From Euryarchaeota archaeon UBA438 (GTDB lineage Archaea > Thermoplasmatota > Poseidoniia > Poseidoniales > Thalassarchaeaceae): 8,812 nt of DNA. This document shows, in pieces, positions 6,794 to 8,812 of this stretch. A program made the translations under genes and the position numbers. The stretch spans positions 22,824-31,635 of the forward strand of contig DAQP01000018.1 of NCBI GenBank assembly GCA_002504435.1. Direction: 5' to 3'. Each line of letters begins with the position of its first letter. Within the stretch, counting starts at the first letter, position 1. Under the pieces are notes generated by a model that worked only from the letters and a program-made list of their open reading frames with translations, made no database searches and was not told where the DNA came from.

Positions 6794-7930
6794 TCAGGTT
6801 GGCCCAAGATAGCTTGTCTGTGGGTGGCCGGTGTCGTGAATCATTCCTTCTGCAAGCAGCAATTCCGCCATCAAAACGCTGTATCCGGCAGCCCCTCTGA
6901 TCGTATTGTCAGCTACAGTGGTGTAGCTAATTCTATTTCCTGAAACATGAATGTCGCCAACTGCGACAGCCATTGCTGCGCGGAGATCGTCACCTGGGGA
7001 TCGAATTACTCCCCCCACCCACCTTGAGTCCTCGACGTTATTGGGATCGGAGACGAAGTGAATTGGTTCTTGGCAAGCCGAGGGGAGGTCGAGTTCCTGG
7101 GCCCTTGAGGTATGTTTTGACCAGATTTGAACAATCTCATGGGCGCTTGCTTCCCTTTCCAATGTCACATCTATCCTGGCCAAGTGCCCGTGTTTCCTGT
7201 CAACTCTTTCACAGCATACCTCGATGTCGATCGCTGCGTTTGTGTATCCCTCGGAATTGGTATTGCCGAGAATTCTCAGGAGTTCGCTTCGTACACTATC
7301 GGCCTCGCCTTCGATTTCCCCCTGATGCAGGTTGCCATCATCGCGCCTAGAGAGCATTTCCCTCCCTCCTCCTGAGAGGGACTGCTCGGTCGAAATTGAA
7401 ATGCCACGTATCCCTATTTCTGAATTCAAAGGGGAGAGGGTTATCGCCAGCGGAACGGACATGCAGTTACTGCATGAGATCAACCTTCCTTCTCCATACT
7501 GATTCTGAGAGCTGAGGATTTGCAAGTGGCTGTGATTCGCCTCTGGTATTACTAAAGGGACGTGTTCCTTCATCCTATGAATTATGGAGTGGCTAATTAC
7601 AATCAATCCAGCTCCCGCGAGTGCCTCTTCCGTGGTTTCTGCTGGCCCCTCGGGTAGAGCTGAGAAAACTATTCGAATACCCTCTGAGATTAGGTCCTCG
7701 GCTAGGGACTCGGGGTCGCCAATTTCTCTGACGGTTATTTCGGGAAGATCTGGTCTCCTTTCGTCCAATGACCAGGGCAAATCGGAGATACGCTTTCCAG
7801 CTGTTTCGGGAGAGCCTATCACTGCCGAGGGATAGAGCCAGTGGTGGTTCACGACCCTCTGGAGGATCCTCTGAGCGACTAGGCCCCGAGAACCTAGTAT
7901 GGCACAACGGACACGTCCCAGTCCGCCCAT
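6794..7930 (-). CDS. asd: Aspartate-semialdehyde dehydrogenase (archaeal/fungal type)
   Basis: The enzyme reduces aspartyl phosphate to aspartate semialdehyde with NADPH, the branch point to lysine, threonine and methionine, in the cytosol. At 378 residues it is of normal family length. Visible features: an N-terminal Rossmann loop (ILGSRGLVAQ, 11-20), FSALPEG (89-95), the active-site SNC with Cys156 in the SCSNCMSVPLAITLSPL block, the second catalytic residue likely His249 in KHGHLARIDVTLE, the RSPGDDLRAAMAVAVGDI block and the DNTIRGAAGYSV block near the end. The dinucleotide loop differs from the common GATGMVGQ, with Arg for Thr and Ala for Gly, which might shift cofactor handling. ATG 7930 is the start nearest the conserved loop. 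It is the first gene of the leftward array and divergent from rmuC. Confidence 0.88.
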   Translation of the reverse strand: MGGLGRVRCAILGSRGLVAQRILQRVVNHHWLYPSAVIGSPETAGKRISDLPWSLDERRPDLPEITVREIGDPESLAEDLISEGIRIVFSALPEGPAETTEEALAGAGLIVISHSIIHRMKEHVPLVIPEANHSHLQILSSQNQYGEGRLISCSNCMSVPLAITLSPLNSEIGIRGISISTEQSLSGGGREMLSRRDDGNLHQGEIEGEADSVRSELLRILGNTNSEGYTNAAIDIEVCCERVDRKHGHLARIDVTLEREASAHEIVQIWSKHTSRAQELDLPSACQEPIHFVSDPNNVEDSRWVGGVIRSPGDDLRAAMAVAVGDIHVSGNRISYTTVADNTIRGAAGYSVLMAELLLAEGMIHDTGHPQTSYLGPT

Positions 7931-8005
7931 GTCCTGCGGAGTGGAAAGTAGTACGTAAGAAAGACTGTTTCTTGAAATGAATAGTTCAAGTACCCCCAGT
8001 AGTAA
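7931..8005. promoter_or_regulatory. Divergent promoter region between asd and rmuC
   Basis: This 75-bp gap separates two genes transcribed away from each other, so promoters for both must lie here or overlap the starts. It holds a perfect inverted repeat at 7971-7990. I see no convincing SD before either ATG, which fits leaderless or short-leader mRNAs. AT-rich patches such as TGAAATGAATAG (about 7973-7984) and TACGTAAG (7952-7959) are weak TATA candidates only. Confidence 0.55.
7971..7990. promoter_or_regulatory. Inverted repeat CTTGAA-N8-TTCAAG, candidate operator
   Basis: Two perfect 6-bp half-sites with an 8-bp spacer are centred about 25 bases before the rmuC ATG and about 50 bases before the asd ATG. 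The size suits a dimeric helix-turn-helix regulator, and the position would let one protein act on both genes. No regulator gene is in the window, so its identity is unknown. Confidence 0.45.
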
Positions 8006-8812
8006 ATGGCCTCTGTGAACGACCTCCTAAGTGTGCTCTTTGTCATCCTCGGGCTCGTAATCGGCTGGCTCGCTGCCTCAGGTAAGGCGAGGGGCGACGT
8101 TGTCCGCGCGGAGGAGCGTCTCGCCGCTGTCGAGCAAGGCCGTGAAGTAATGGCCGCGCAAATGGAGAGCGTTGCGACACAGGTCTCGCGGCAAAACTCC
8201 GAGGACTTTCTCAAGCTGGCCGAAGAGCGTCTTGGCAAGGTAAATGCCGAGGCGGAGAAAGACCATGAGGCCCGCCGCAAGGAGATAGAGGCACTCCTCG
8301 GTCCAATGAGCAAATCCATAGATGACCTAGAGAAATTCTCAAAGGATCTGGAGAAGGAGAGGGTCGGCGCCTACGAAGGCGTCAAGCGACAGATTGAGGC
8401 ACTTGGTAATCGCGCTGACAGGCTCGGTACCGAAGCCTCGAATCTTTCCACTGCCCTTCGCAAGAGCTCGAATGTCAGAGGGGACTGGGGTGAGGTCGCA
8501 CTGCGCAACCTGCTTGAGATGGCGGGAATGACCAAGCACACAGACTTCCTTGAACAAAAGGGTGCGGAAGGACTCATTCCAGACGTGGTCATCCGATTGC
8601 CTGGTGACGGCGCGATTCCCATTGACGCAAAGACCAGTGGAAAACACTACCTTGAAGCGCTAGAGCTCGAGGATGGTAAGGCCCGAGAAGACAAGTTGGT
8701 GGACCACGCAAAGGCCATGCGCGAGAGGGTCACGGACCTTTCTCGCAAGGACTACCTTTCCAAGGTCAGCGGACGTGCTGAATTCGTCGTCATGTTCGTC
8801 CCCTCTGAGGCA
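8006..8812 (+). CDS. rmuC: RmuC family protein, C-terminus off the window
   Basis: RmuC is a membrane-tethered, nuclease-fold protein linked in bacteria to limiting recombination at repeats and to DNA turnover. The 269 visible residues show one N-terminal membrane segment (about 7-24), a long charged coiled coil (about 33-155), then the RmuC core: RGDWGEVALRNLLEMAGM (158-175), PDVVIRLPG (192-200), the IDAK motif (206-209) and the EFVVMFVPSEA block at the edge. Asp193, Asp207 and Lys209 suit a PD-(D/E)xK-type active site, which is inference. The ATG at 8006 is fixed by tandem in-frame stops TAG TAA directly before it. Arginine codons are 16 CGN to 5 AGR, opposite to the radical SAM gene, which suggests bacterial acquisition. 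The remainder lies beyond the right edge. Confidence 0.9.
   Translation, partial: MASVNDLLSVLFVILGLVIGWLAASGKARGDVVRAEERLAAVEQGREVMAAQMESVATQVSRQNSEDFLKLAEERLGKVNAEAEKDHEARRKEIEALLGPMSKSIDDLEKFSKDLEKERVGAYEGVKRQIEALGNRADRLGTEASNLSTALRKSSNVRGDWGEVALRNLLEMAGMTKHTDFLEQKGAEGLIPDVVIRLPGDGAIPIDAKTSGKHYLEALELEDGKAREDKLVDHAKAMRERVTDLSRKDYLSKVSGRAEFVVMFVPSEA

Noticed and set aside
6754..6807. TTG start at 6807 for the methylase
   Set aside because: It overlaps asd and adds a Ser/Pro-rich stretch, whereas METTL5 homology begins exactly at the ATG at 6753.
1..8812. CRISPR array, tRNA or rRNA gene, insertion sequence or integrase
   Set aside because: The only repeats are in-frame coding repeats and short palindromes; no cloverleaf, rRNA stretch, terminal inverted repeats or transposase motifs were seen.

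Overview
The window reads as archaeal DNA, most likely from a planktonic Euryarchaeon such as Marine Group II (Poseidoniales) or a relative. The archaeal assignment rests on an exosome Csl4 subunit, a METTL5/COG2263-type RNA methylase, an archaeal/fungal-type aspartate-semialdehyde dehydrogenase and a COG1031-type radical SAM protein with a C-terminal helix-hairpin-helix. The narrower assignment is inference. It rests on the very long, acidic, DGDG-containing, Cys-repeat secreted protein, a protein style common in that group.

Layout: six protein genes and no RNA gene, insertion sequence or CRISPR array that I can see. Five genes run leftward as one tightly packed array: asd (7930 to 6794), the METTL5-like methylase (6753 to 6139), a csl4-RRM fusion (6095 to 4788), the radical SAM/HhH protein (4761 to 2971), and a giant secreted repeat protein that starts at 2852 and leaves the window at base 1 after 950 codons. 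One gene, rmuC, runs rightward from 8006 and is cut by the right edge. asd and rmuC are divergent, with a 75-bp promoter region between them that carries a perfect inverted repeat.

How the genes fit together: the methylase and the exosome cap subunit form an RNA-modification/RNA-decay pair. The cap subunit is unusual because it has gained an RGG stretch, a second cysteine knuckle and a C-terminal RRM. A perfect 7-bp-stem hairpin ends exactly at its probable ATG. asd is a housekeeping amino-acid gene at the head of the array. The surface protein is separated from the array by 118 bp holding a second hairpin, so it may have its own promoter. It combines a signal peptide, a Reelin-like/choice-of-anchor-V domain with a C-x4-CH motif, six RCC1-like Cys blades, DxDGDG calcium-type loops, two GCC2/GCC3-like Cys repeat blocks and a PPC-like beta domain between them.

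The most interesting items are the Csl4-RRM fusion with its start-codon hairpin and the mosaic surface protein. rmuC, a mainly bacterial family, has arginine codon use clearly unlike its neighbour and looks acquired.
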